Source of the DNA: Acanthochlamys bracteata | Lineage: Eukaryota; Streptophyta; Magnoliopsida; Pandanales; Velloziaceae | Assembly: GCA_019914995.1 (NCBI GenBank) | Contig: CM034135.1 | Location: 312,501 to 376,500, forward strand | DNA: 64,000 nucleotides | Direction of reading: 5' to 3' | Shown: one piece after another, positions 32,189-42,290 of the stretch | How the letters are laid out: every line of letters begins with the position of its first letter | How positions within the stretch are numbered: the first letter of the stretch is position 1 | The notes under the pieces: generated by a model | Database searches by the model: none | Told to the model about the DNA's origin: nothing | What the model saw: only the letters and a program-made list of their open reading frames with translations | Program-made: the position numbers and the translations under genes

Positions 32189-32455
32189 CGTTTGGGATTG
32201 CTTATGAAATAGAATTTTTGTGAAATGAAAGATATTTTTATTTTTTTAAAAAATGAGCTATATTTTTTTTACTTAAAAAAAAAAATAAAAATATGCAATA
32301 AAAAGATCTCACTTCGTAGAATTTTTCTATACTTTCTAAATTTTTAAATAAATTTTTTACATACTTATAAAATATATATTGAAAAACGTAAAATAGAGAA
32401 AAGTTAAGAAAAACTGATAGCTTTTGAAACGGAGAACCAACTTAGTCCTGATCTT
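32189..32455 (+). mobile_element. MITE copy inside the tandem array
   Basis: Begins GGGGGCGTTTGGGATTGCTT, identical to the left end of the copy in CCT2, and shares long stretches with it such as AAAAATATGCAATAAAAAGA. The right terminal repeat CCAAACACCCCC is not recognisable, so the right edge is approximate. It interrupts a unit of the tandem repeat. Confidence 0.7.
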
Positions 32456-32726
32456 GCGAGTGAATTGAATAGCTATACCCGTTTACAATATTGATCCTAC
32501 TAGTTAAATTTAGCATTATTTGATCCAAAGAAAGGAAAAGTACAATTACTGTAATAAGAGTCTGATGTTGCAAAAGTATTAGGTTCCATTTTGCAAAATG
32601 GTAATCAATCATTATGTATGTGCAGAATTGATCCTCCTTATAGTTCTTTCAGCAATATTAGGTCAACGTAGAGGAAAAGCGCAACGATTATGCAAATAGT
32701 TCGTCGGTACGATTTCGGCAAAAATT

Positions 32727-32960
32727 AGAGGCGTTTGCTTTAGCTTTTCAAAATCTACTTTTTAATTTTTATTTTATTTTATATTTTTCAATACATAATT
32801 TATAAATATATAAAAAATTTATTTAAAAATTTAAAAATTTAAAAAAATTTTACAAAATAAAATTTTTTTAATATATTTTAATTATTTTTTTAAAATTAAA
32901 AAAATAAAAATATCTTCTATTTTAAAAAAATTCTATTTTATAAATACTCCTAAAACGTCC
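32727..32960 (-). mobile_element. MITE copy (reverse orientation)
   Basis: Starts GAGGCGTTTGCTTTAGC and ends CTCCTAAAACGTCC. The interior matches the reverse complement of the CCT2 copy, including TTTTTCAATACATAATTTAT and AAAAAATTTATTTAAAAATT. It lies in the disturbed right part of the tandem array. Confidence 0.6.
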
Positions 32961-33551
32961 TGCATAGCCCTTTATTTTTACAATGTGGAGCCCCCTTTAT
33001 TTGTTTAGGCCATCGTCTACTGGAATGAAGAGCAACAGAGACGGTTAGATCCATTGGAGGATAGCATTATACTCATTAGTGTACGAGTTCAGCAACAGCA
33101 AATCAAAGCTGTACTTTGGATTTCCAAAATGTTTTAAGATGTTAGAGCATAGAAGTATATTATTTCTTTGATCCCTCTTTTTGTCGATCAGAAATTTGAT
33201 CAGTAATATAACTGGTGAAGTTCCCTCTGGTTTCTTGATAAGGGTAATGAAAGCTCTCCGCATTATTACCTATATTATTATTGCTCCAGTCCTAACAACC
33301 AGAACGTAATACACTTGCACAAATAATTACAGGCTGATTTTGTAAAATGATGTCTTGTTCAGATTTTGCAATTTTTGTAGTAATAATTTAATCCCTATTC
33401 ATTTACAGATTTAGTTCTTGTAATTTGGTTTAGCAGTCTTAGGCTCTCAGAAAGGAGAAATACTATGTCAGAAGTACTCATCCGTAACCTACAATTGACA
33501 TACATAGAAATCGGAGAAATGTTTATTTTCAAACAAAAGGAATCAAACCAG

Positions 33552-36204
33552 CTATTTCTGGAACTGGATGGAGTATGAACCGGTATTTGGATCCTTCACA
33601 GATTTGAAGTTGTCCAGACTCATCCCAAATTTTCCCAACAAAGAGTTGCCCATCTCCTTCAACTTCCCTGCATATGAAGATTATACACTCAGCAAAAGCT
33701 AGGCAATTCCAAACTATCAGACCTTTCGGCTTTCTTACGAGTGGATCTACATTATACTTGACTCGAATGACACAGCAATAAGAATTTTTCTATATGTTTC
33801 TTCCCATTAACCAAAACAGCAGGAATATTGGAAGATAACTTCTTCGATATCCACCAATTAGTCCTTGTTTTCTGATTTTCTGATAACCTAATGTAAACTA
33901 AACCAACTCTGTGGAACATAAACCTTCAAACAAAATGAAGGAGAAGAGCAAGTACAATATGAACGCACCTATCATCTCTTCCTTCATCTTTTCTCGCTTT
34001 TCCTCAGCCAGTGGTTCCAGCCGTCTTACAGACCTTCTGGCTTGGTCATTTGAGGGATCTAACTCCATCACCTTTTTCAAGTCTGCAAAAATTGCAGAAA
34101 TCAATTCGTTATACTAGTATATTACATTTTTCCAATACATTGATACTGCAAGCAATTGTTTGCCTACATCTGCCAATCGCGAAAGCCAGGGACAATGAAC
34201 AAGGATATATATCATCAAAAGTTAATTTCCAAAGTGAAAACTAAGCCAAACATACCACCAATAGCCTCTTCCAAGCGGTCAAGCTTTTCATGGGCCTCTG
34301 CTCTTCGCACTAATGCCTTCACATATCCGGGATTTAGCTCCAGTGCTTTAGTGCATTCCTTTATTGTGTCTTCGTATTTTTCCTATGTGAAGCAAGTGGC
34401 ATGTTCAACAAGAACAATTATATGAAGCCAACAAGGCCAGCATTTTCAACAGGAACATGAATAAACTTGTTGGGGAGATACAACATCAGAAGAACTATCT
34501 CAAAGGTAAAGAATTCACAAGGGAGCCCAATTCAACACAAAAGTTTAAGACAATAGGTTTAGGATATGAACCCCGTTAGCATGTTGTATTTACTCTATTT
34601 AGGATTCATCCAACATACCCTTATGCTTAACAATTTCTCCCATAAGGGTGAGCCACCCACATCATTCCTCATCCAAGCAGTACTATCTCGCAGCAAGAAC
34701 CTCTAACACGTTTGAATCACCACTTGGTTTATCGCTCAAGTTCATAGCCAAAGCATTGCCTCTGATACCGCTTATTAGAGAGTTAACATACTAAAGGTGT
34801 TAAACCTAGAGACAAAGAACCCCTTAGAGTCCAATAATACATTGAAAGCCTAATCCAATCCAAAAGCTTAAGCCAATAGGTTTCGAAACACTTTAATATA
34901 TGAACCCATTCACATCTTGTCTTAAACCTATGTGGGACTAATCCAACTCACCTTTGTCCTCAACCGGATCAAAACTAAAAGCATCCAATTGGATTAAAGT
35001 GATCTCTAGCACCTGGTGCAGGTCCTACATTCTAAATCCACTTATTGTGGATTCCAATTTAAAGCAATCATCTCAAGATATTTTGAGAAGAAGGGATATC
35101 CTATGCATATACAAAGTAGTCTCCTAGAAGAACATCCTTCAAAACTTTCACAGGACAAGAATAACTGCAACAAAAACCTTATCCTTCTTTCCTTAAAGAA
35201 AAGAAAAGAAATATAATGGTTGTGATAACATTTTTCTCGAAATAAGAAGGAAGCGTGATATAAAGGACTATCAAAATAAAAGGGAAAGCAATTACCATTT
35301 TAAAGAAGCATATAGCACGGTTTGCATGGCAGTTTGAACGAAGTTCAACAGAAGAAGGCAACTCTGAAGCGATTTGTAAAGCATGCTCATACTTCGATAA
35401 GGCATCTTCATACTGCCGAGACCCATATAGTTTATTTCCCTCAAGCTTAGCTTCGTTTGCATGATTGAGAGCTTTCTGCATCATTCAAGGAAAGGAAGAA
35501 CGTAATGACTGAGAATTCCAAAAGCTGCATAATAGATAATAATTGCACACATGCATTTGAGCACCTTCATAAGTAATTCTAGCATCATCACCTATATAGG
35601 GACTTGGCCAATCAATAATAACACTTATCAAAGCAAGGGAAACCAACAGTAGAAAGTCGATAAATCTCAGAAAACATATAATAAGAAGGGTTAAATCATC
35701 TACCAAGCTATCACTACACATATTTATGACTGCAACGAAATACAAGCTCCGTTTAGCTAATTTCACAATAAGACCCGTAAAATGAGAAAATAGATTATCT
35801 ACGTAATCTCCGAAACAATCTAAATCCTCTTCTGATCTTCATACACATAACTGTGGATTGCATTAAGAACAAATGAACTCCTACTGGCACATTAATGAAC
35901 TCTTATTCACGCAATCACAGCACTTCAGCTATCCGGTACCAATCAATCAAGCCACAACATATAGATTGAAATTATTGAAAATTTTTTGGGGGACCTGTTG
36001 AAGCTGCTCGTCAGTAAGGGCATCTTCAAAAGAATCCTCCTCCTCATCATCCTCATCTTTCTTCTTCTTCATCTCCCGCGAGGATGCCGATGGAAGTCCT
36101 TCGGACTCCGGCTGATCATCGGTTTTTCGACGAGATTCTTCATCTCTGGTTGTAGCGGTCTCCTGCTGCTGTTCTTCTTCTTGGTGCTGCTCGATCACAA
36201 CCAT
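33552..36204 (-). CDS. TPR protein, TTC1-like
   Basis: Five exons: 36204-35995, 35475-35296, 34382-34256, 34082-33969 and 33667-33552, joining to 248 residues. The N-terminus (about 1-70) is acidic and Lys-rich and looks disordered. It is followed by three TPR units: ALNHANEAKLEGNKLYGSRQ, the CHANRAICFFKM and YEDTIKECTKALELNP stretch, and RRAEAHEKLDRLEEAI. A C-terminal helix KVMELDPSNDQARRSVRRLE and KEMGNSLLGKFGMSLDNFK follow, as in TTC1 and Arabidopsis TPR1 (At4g30480). Members bind Hsp70/Hsp90 tails as co-chaperones, which is known for the family and only inferred here. The ATG at 36204 is the first in frame; the open frame upstream has no Met. A miniature LTR-like element sits in the third intron. 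Confidence 0.88.
34490..34975 (-). mobile_element. TRIM-like element in a TPR-gene intron
   Basis: Two diverged direct repeats are seen: about 34520-34640 (AAAGTTTAAGACAATAGGTT and onward) and about 34845-34965 (AAAAGCTTAAGCCAATAGGTT and onward). Each continues through a GATATGAACCC/ATATGAACCC and a TTTAGGATTCATCCAAC/TATGTGGGACTAATCCAAC match. Between them, 34758-34769 is the reverse complement of GGTATCAGAGGC, close to the Met-tRNA primer-binding site of LTR elements. This fits a small non-coding LTR element in minus orientation. The outer borders are estimates. Confidence 0.55.
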
Positions 36205-36771
36205 TTCTTCTTCTTCTTCTGGTTTGCTTGATTCAAAATCAATCAATGAACCAAAGAACAACGATCAGGTGAACTGAATATCGATTACAAACAAATAGAA
36301 GAGGGATCCATTGAAATATCGAAATCTTTCTTGGAGTATCAGGAATGGAGACAGTTTTTGAAGAAGCTTCGAGAGACAACAAGAAGCCAGAAAGCACGCA
36401 CGCAAACGTTGCTTTCCATTTGTGTTACAACAGAGTCGGGTTCTTATTGGTTTTCCTTTAAGGCCCAGTACACCCGCTTGGCCCAGAGAAACCTGCTGAA
36501 GTTGAAAAGCAGCAACCAGGCAACCAGTTCATATTAAACCCTCTCGTGTTCTGAAATCTGAATTTCAATCCAACTCAATTCACTGGCCCAAATTAATTAT
36601 GGGCCATGTTACCTACCCGATTAAAGGCCCATTAGTTACAACCTGGCACGCACAGCTGTTCTTATAAGTTCTTGTTTCTGTTTGTTGGACAGAGATCGAA
36701 CTAGTGACACTGCGACGATTCTTGTAGGGTTTACTCCAGAGAGGAAGCTCTCAAGATTTTGATTCACACCA
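36205..36771. other. Divergent promoter region, TTC1-like/CCT2
   Basis: 567 bp between two opposite ATGs. It holds both leaders and promoters. No clear TATA element apart from a weak TTATAAG near 36663. No coding frame is supported. Confidence 0.5.
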
Positions 36772-39700
36772 ATGGCAGTAATGATCTTGAAGAGCACATT
36801 GCTGTTCTTTGTGGAAGAAATTTGATTCTTCTTCTTCTTCTTGTTGATGTAGTTGTTTTTTATCTGTGTTTCTTTTTGTTGTTTGAGCAGGTGGGCAGGT
36901 TGTTGAAAGATGAAGCTACTGAGGAGAAGGGAGAGCGAGCAAGGATGGTATGAGATTCCTTTTTCTTTTTTTCTTGGCGAAAATATTTTGTGGTTTTGGT
37001 GTTCTTTTTATTGATCTTGACAGTTGAGGTTGTAAAAAGTGTGGCGTCCGTCGATGGCGTGAAGCCTTGGTGGACGCAGTTAAGCAAACCCGGGATTGTT
37101 ACTAAGTTTTGTTGAATTGTAATTCAATGTTGTGGTTTTGGTGCTATTTGTATTGCTTTTTCATTTATCTGTATAGGTGAGGTTGTAAAATATGTGGTTT
37201 TTGATTGATGGATTGATGGAGTGAGGTTCTAATAGATGAGTTGAGCAGATATGGCTTTTTACCGAGTTCTGTCAGATATAGCTGTTCAACGTTGTGATTT
37301 GGTGTTAGTTTTATAGATTTTTGTAGTTGAGCTTGTGAAAAATGTTGCTTTGGTAGATGAAGTCAAGGAAAGTTGGATGTTTTTCCTTTTTATGATTAAG
37401 AATTACTAATTTTGGAAGCATTATTCGCTTGCGTCTGAGCAAAAAGCTTTTTTTGGCTATCCTTCAGTTATGCTGTATGGATTTGAAGTTAATTCAATCG
37501 TATGTTAGCCTAATTAATGGTTTGCAAGAATTCATGTTCACAAAACGAATAGTTTTTTTAGAAAATCTGGAATTGCTCTAGCTGGATATGATCTGTCTTC
37601 CATAGTCTAACCCATTTTGTAAATATGTAATGCATTCTTTGGTTTTGGTATCAATTTCAATAACATAGTAGGACTTCTATTTTCTAAAAACCACCTTCTA
37701 AATGGTATTGATCTAAACTTTAAATGGCTAATATCATATTGCGGTTTGAGTCAAATGTATATCCAAGTTTCTGCGAGACGCTCTTTTCTTGCAGGCATCA
37801 TTCGTTGGTGCCATGGCAATTGCTGATTTGGTCAAGACTACTCTAGGTCCTAAAGGAATGGTATTTTTACTCTCCTTTTCCTCTTTACTTTTATTAACCA
37901 TGATACCTGGAAGAACCAAACATATACAATTATTTGTGCACTTGAAATGCAGGATAAAATCTTACAATCAACTGGCCGAGGCCACAGTGTCACTGTTACA
38001 AATGACGGTGCTACTATCTTGAAGTCACTTCATATTGACAACCCTGCTGCTAAAGTCCTTGTTGGTATCCTACTTGTTACTAGGATATGGTGGATCTATT
38101 TTTATTAATTTTCTGCATATGAGCATGTATCATAAGCACCATGTAAATCTTGAGAAACCTTTCTCCTGGAAAGTATATATTTTCCTCCTTAACTGATGAA
38201 CCAGATATCTCGAAAGTGCAAGATGACGAGGTTGGTGATGGAACCACTTCAGTTGTTGTCTTGGCTGGTGAACTTTTGAGAGAAGCGGAGAAATTGGTCA
38301 ATGCAAAGGTGCACCCAATGACTATAATTGCAGGTTAGTTTCAGCATGTGGTAACTTTTTGTCTTCCCAATTTAACCATTTGTGCTGTTTTGTTAGTTTT
38401 ACAAATGGCTGTATTGGGTTAGTATGTAGATGTTATGGCTCGCAGAACTTTAGGATTTAGACATTATTGTTTCTATTGGTTACATGCTGGCTGAAAGGCT
38501 GCATTTTTGTTATATAATAGGCTACAGGGAGGCTGCTGAGTGTGCAAAGGAAGTTTTGGGGGGAAAAGCCATGGACAACAAAGAGAATCCAGGTGATCAT
38601 TAGCTTGGTTTGTACTTTCAATTTTGACTTTCATAAGCAGTTGTCTCGCCAATTGAGAACAAGTTAAGAGAAGGTAGGCTTAGGTGGTTCGGGTATGTAT
38701 TGCGTAGACCAAAAGATACTGCAGTGCATACGAGTGATGCGATTTCATTAGAACATTTTAGCAAAAATAGGGGTAGATCAAAATTAACTTGGCCTAGGAT
38801 GGTCGCGAAGGATTTAGAGGAATTAGATCTTTCACTGAATCTGATTTATAATCAAAAGGAATGAAAGAACGGATTCATGTTGCCGACCCCACTCAAGTGC
38901 GATAAAGTTTAGTTTGTTGTTGTTGTTGTGATTTAAAAATTGAATGTCTCAATTGGACTGTTAAAAGGACATCAGAGTAGAATTCGAAGCTTTAGCAAGT
39001 TTCAGCAGAAAATTTTGTTTTCTACACAGGACTACCAAACAACAATAAAATTGTGAAAGTCTTCTTCGTAACTTTTTTCTTCTTCCTGGTACTCTAGCTA
39101 TCTGCAGGAGTTTACTTATCATATTACTACTCTACTCTTTCACTTGATTTTCATCATGATTGCATTTATATGCAGAGAAGTTCAAGTCTGATTTAATGAA
39201 AATTGCCATGACGACCTTGAGCTCAAAGATACTGTCACAGGACAAAGAACATTTTGCTAAACTAGCTGTTGATGCTGTTATGAGGCTTAAGGTAATGTTC
39301 TTTCTCCTACTTTATGATTTGTTATTATTGTTCTAGTGTAAATTTGTAACTTTAGGAGGAGAAACTACAAGGAATCTCTAGAATTTTGTCATCTTATTGG
39401 TTGTGCATGTGGTTAAGTTGAGTTGAGTGTTTTTACGGTTTGATCAGTGCTTCAGGTATTTGTTTTAGTTGCTTCATGTGTTGCTTGGTTTTTAAACCTA
39501 TCTATATTGTTCGCATTGAAACATTTGGATTTGCATTTCTTGTTCTTTAAATTACTGAGTTTCTTTCCAAAACGCTATGGACCATAGGGCAGTACAAATT
39601 TGGAGGCAATCCAGATCATAAAAAAGGCTGGAGGATCTTTGAAGGATTCATTTTTAGATGAAGGGTAAACATTTCATAGATGACCTTGATAAGTAGTTTC

Positions 39701-41419
39701 AAACATTGAAGGTTATTTCATGTGGCCTAGAAAATCTGATTATACAAACACTGTATTCAAATTTTCTTTCTGTGTATTTGGAGTCATCTTTTAACCTTGA
39801 CCAAGTTCTGGTGTTGGTATGCAGGTTCATTCTAGACAAGAAAATAGGTATTGGTCAGCCAAAGAGGATTGAGAATGCAAAAATTTTAGTAGCAAATACT
39901 GCCATGGACACCGACAAAGTCAAAATCTATGGAGCCCGAGTCCGAGTTGACTCAATGTCTAAGGTAGCTGAGCTTGAAACTGCAGAAAAAGTGAAGATGA
40001 GAGAAAAGGTTCAGAGGATCATTGGACATGGCATAAATTGCTTTGTCAACCGCCAATTGATATATAACTTCCCTGAGGAGCTCTTTGCTGATGCTGGCAT
40101 TCTTGCAATTGAGCATGCTGATTTTGATGGGATTGAACGCCTAGCTCTCGTTACTGGTGGTGAAATTGCTTCAACCTTTGACAACCCAGAGTCCATCAAG
40201 CTTGGTCAGTGCAAGCTCATTGAGGAAATAATGGGGGCGTTTGGGATTGCTTATGAAATGGAGCTTTTGTGAAATGAAGGGTATTTTTGTCCTTTTTGAA
40301 AAACGAGCTCTATTTTTTTTACTTCTAAAAAATAATAAAAATATGCAATAAAAAGATCTCACTCCGTAGAATTTTTCTACACTTTCTAAATTTTTAAATA
40401 AATTTTTTATATATTTATAAAATATGTATTGAAAAACGTGAAATGGAGAATTGAAAAGTTGGGTTGGGGGAAAGCAAAGCCAAACACCCCCAATGATTGG
40501 TGAGGATAAGCTGATCCGTTTCTCTGGAGTCGAAATGGGGGAGGCCTGCACTGTTGTCTTAAGAGGGTCGAGGTATGTTAAATCTATAACCGTAACTATT
40601 GCCTCTCTTGTTTATCCTATTAACACATTTTACTTAGCCGTAGACATATATACATACCACTGTATTAAGTTGTTTGTGATGTAAAATATATCTGGAAATT
40701 GTAAGCTATTGTTTGTTTAGATGATAAGCGTTCCTATGAAAGGGAATGCTACACAATCGCTCAGATTTGCTATTTGATAGAGAAACTGCAAATTTGTTGA
40801 TTATTTTTTACAATCTGTTGCTTCCTAAGTTCGCACATGCTAGATGAGGCAGAGAGGTCCTTGCATGATGCTCTATGTGTGCTGTCCCAAACAGTAAATA
40901 ATAGCAAGGTTCTGTTTGGAGGTGGATGGCCTGAGATGGTTATGTCAAAGGCTGTGGATGAACTTGCTAGGAGAACCTCTGGCAAGAAGTCTCTTGCTAT
41001 GGAAGCGTTCTCACGTGCACTCCAGGCCATACCAACTACTATAGCTGACAATACTGGCTTGGACAGTGCAGAACTGATTTCACAACTTCGAGCAGAGCAT
41101 CACAAGGAGGCATCCAGTGCTGGAATTGATGTCATATCCGGCAGGGTACGTGATGTCTTCTGATTTATACTCTGTGCTCTCCTATCTTCTCTACCAATTA
41201 GTTTATTCTGATTAGGATATCTCCGAAAGTAGATATATTAAAAAAAATGCTGATTATGAATTCATGGTTCAGGTAGGTGACATGGAGAAACTTGGGATAG
41301 CTGAGTCCTTCAAGGTGAAGCTAGCCGTGCTTCTATCTGCTACTGAGGCAGCGGAAATGATACTAAGGGTTGATGAAATTATAACATGTGCTCCGAGGAA
41401 GAGGGAAGACAGAATGTGA
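36772..41419 (+). CDS. CCT2: T-complex protein 1 subunit beta (CCT2), exon 9 interrupted by a MITE
   Basis: Exons: 36772-36777, 36891-36947, 37795-37860, 37953-38064, 38205-38333, 38521-38592, 39176-39291, 39588-39664, 39825-40232 plus 40495-40572 (split by a MITE), 40830-41145 and 41273-41419. Without the MITE they join to 527 residues, the length of Arabidopsis CCT2. This is one of eight subunits of the cytosolic chaperonin that folds actin and tubulin. Motifs include [23 protein letters not shown] (91-96), CCT-type [17 protein letters not shown] and NTGLDSAEL. The first coding exon has only six bases (Met-Ala). The MITE falls after Met348 in EEIM/IGEDK and, if left in the mRNA, gives a frameshift and stop at 40270-40272. 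So the gene is either broken in this copy or splices the MITE out; the sequence cannot decide. Confidence 0.9.
38640..38935 (+). mobile_element. 5'-truncated LINE 3' end in CCT2 intron 6
   Basis: A plus-strand frame reads [20 protein letters not shown], then a [13 protein letters not shown] segment and a HVADP segment after a frameshift. This is the C-terminal tail of plant LINE reverse transcriptases. The sequence ends in the characteristic ACCCCACTCAAGTGCGATAAA followed by a (TTG)n tail near 38915-38932. The rest of the element is missing. Dead fragment. Confidence 0.75.
40233..40491 (+). mobile_element. MITE inside CCT2 coding exon
   Basis: 259 bp with imperfect 12-bp terminal inverted repeats GGGGGCGTTTGG and CCAAACACCCCC (one mismatch). 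It is flanked by AAT on both sides (40230-40232 and 40492-40494; AATG if the first G is counted as flank). Removing the element and one AAT restores the CCT2 reading frame exactly. The end sequence resembles PIF/Harbinger Tourist-type MITEs, though their usual TWA target is not seen. It is the best-preserved copy of the local family. Confidence 0.85.
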
Positions 41420-41739
41420 AGCCCAAAAACGTGTCAAATATCAGCAAGTTTCCATTAGCAACTTTCAGTGCAGCATAGGATTTTGTTTTTTTGGATTTGT
41501 CTGTTGGTCCTAGTTTTTGGACGTGTTACTCGATATCGCTAGGTTGGAGCTTGTACAACATCTAACGATGATTTAACTGGCATGCTTCAGTTTTTGTGCT
41601 CTATTTCGCAGTAATAATTTGTGTGGAATCCCTGTTAATTGGGATGGTGTTTTTGCAGTATTCAAAGTAATGCTTTCGAATGTTTGCCACCTAAAAGAAT
41701 TGGCCTAGTATACAGCAATGCCGACAGCGCCATCAACCT
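41420..41739. other. CCT2 3' UTR
   Basis: T-rich 3' flank of CCT2. No other feature seen before the PsbP remnant. Confidence 0.4.
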
Positions 41740-42290
41740 ACACAACTCTTTCACGTCACTGCCTTGAGCTCTGAATGAGTTCATGGCTTGCCGCAGGTCC
41801 TTTTCTTGATCAACAAAAACTATCGAGTAAAATCAAAAGCATTGCTGCAGCTTAACTCGATAATAAAGCATTAGACTCCACTCGAACTCTTGAAGAAGTA
41901 GGTAAAGCATTAGACTCCACTCGAACGCCTAACTATGTGGACATGAACTCTGTGAGGTACTGTTTCAGCACTTTCTCTGCAGCTTTTTGCGGAGGACCTA
42001 AATCTTCTACTGACTTGAACCTGGAAGACGAAGGAGAAAACAGCTCCACAGAGGTGGTCTCATCAAGAACAAACGGGTCTCTGAAGAGAACATCTGCACC
42101 AGCTTCTCGAACTTCAATCCAATCTTTTGGGTAAAGAAATCTATAGCCATCGAAAAATGTCTATGTATTCCTTGAATCCTGCTGCTTGTTCAGCAATGAC
42201 GATATCTCGGGATCCAGTTCGGAAGAAGATGAAACCAGAGAGAGTGCAACTGAGCAAATTCCTCCTGGAAACTGAGCAAGCTTTAGCCTT
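41740..42290 (-). pseudogene. PsbP-domain protein pseudogene (PPD family)
   Basis: On the minus strand, from about 42270, a frame reads RRNLLSCTLSGFIFFRTGSR, then EQAAGFKEYIDIF. An extra T in the run at 42153-42157 shifts the frame, and DGYRFLYPKDWIEVREAGAD, LFRDPFVLDE, VEDLGPPQKAAEKVLKQYL and TEFMST follow. A TAG then replaces the Arg codon of the family motif FMSTRLGVR (LGVR continues after it). A separate piece, VFVDQEKDLRQAMNSFRAQG (about 41815-41755), is the C-terminal helix. The middle of the domain is missing and replaced by a 24-bp direct repeat. PsbP-domain proteins act in the thylakoid lumen; the RR near the start fits a twin-arginine transit signal. Three lesions make a working product unlikely. 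Confidence 0.75.
41864..41926. repeat. 24-bp direct repeat in PsbP pseudogene
   Basis: The same 24-bp word (TAAAGCATTAGACTCCACTC plus GAAC) occurs at 41864-41887 and 41903-41926, 39 bp apart. It sits where the central PsbP sequence is lost, so it probably marks the local rearrangement. Confidence 0.7.

Larger units (their letters stand above)
31150..33480. repeat. Imperfect ~220-bp tandem repeat array
   Basis: Two alternating landmarks recur. TAGCAGTATTAGGCCCTC-like sites occur near 31308, 31429, 31658, 31878, 32112 and 33440. TTTAGCATTATTTGATCC-like sites occur at 31571, 31789, 32013 and 32509. Between them lie repeated AAAGTACAATTACAGTAATA and TTTGCAAAATGATAT stretches. Spacing is about 216-234 bp once the MITE at 32189 is removed. 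Each unit appears to be built of two related halves. Copies are diverged and two MITEs interrupt the array. Confidence 0.7.
29985..33551. other. Gene-poor stretch rich in repeats
   Basis: No protein-coding gene is recognised over about 3.6 kb. It holds three MITE copies (about 30240-30466, 32189-32455, 32727-32960), a CTT microsatellite at 31041-31070 and an imperfect ~220-bp tandem repeat from about 31150 to 33480. The rightmost part is the 3' flank of the TPR gene. Short ORFs here show no family resemblance. Confidence 0.6.
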
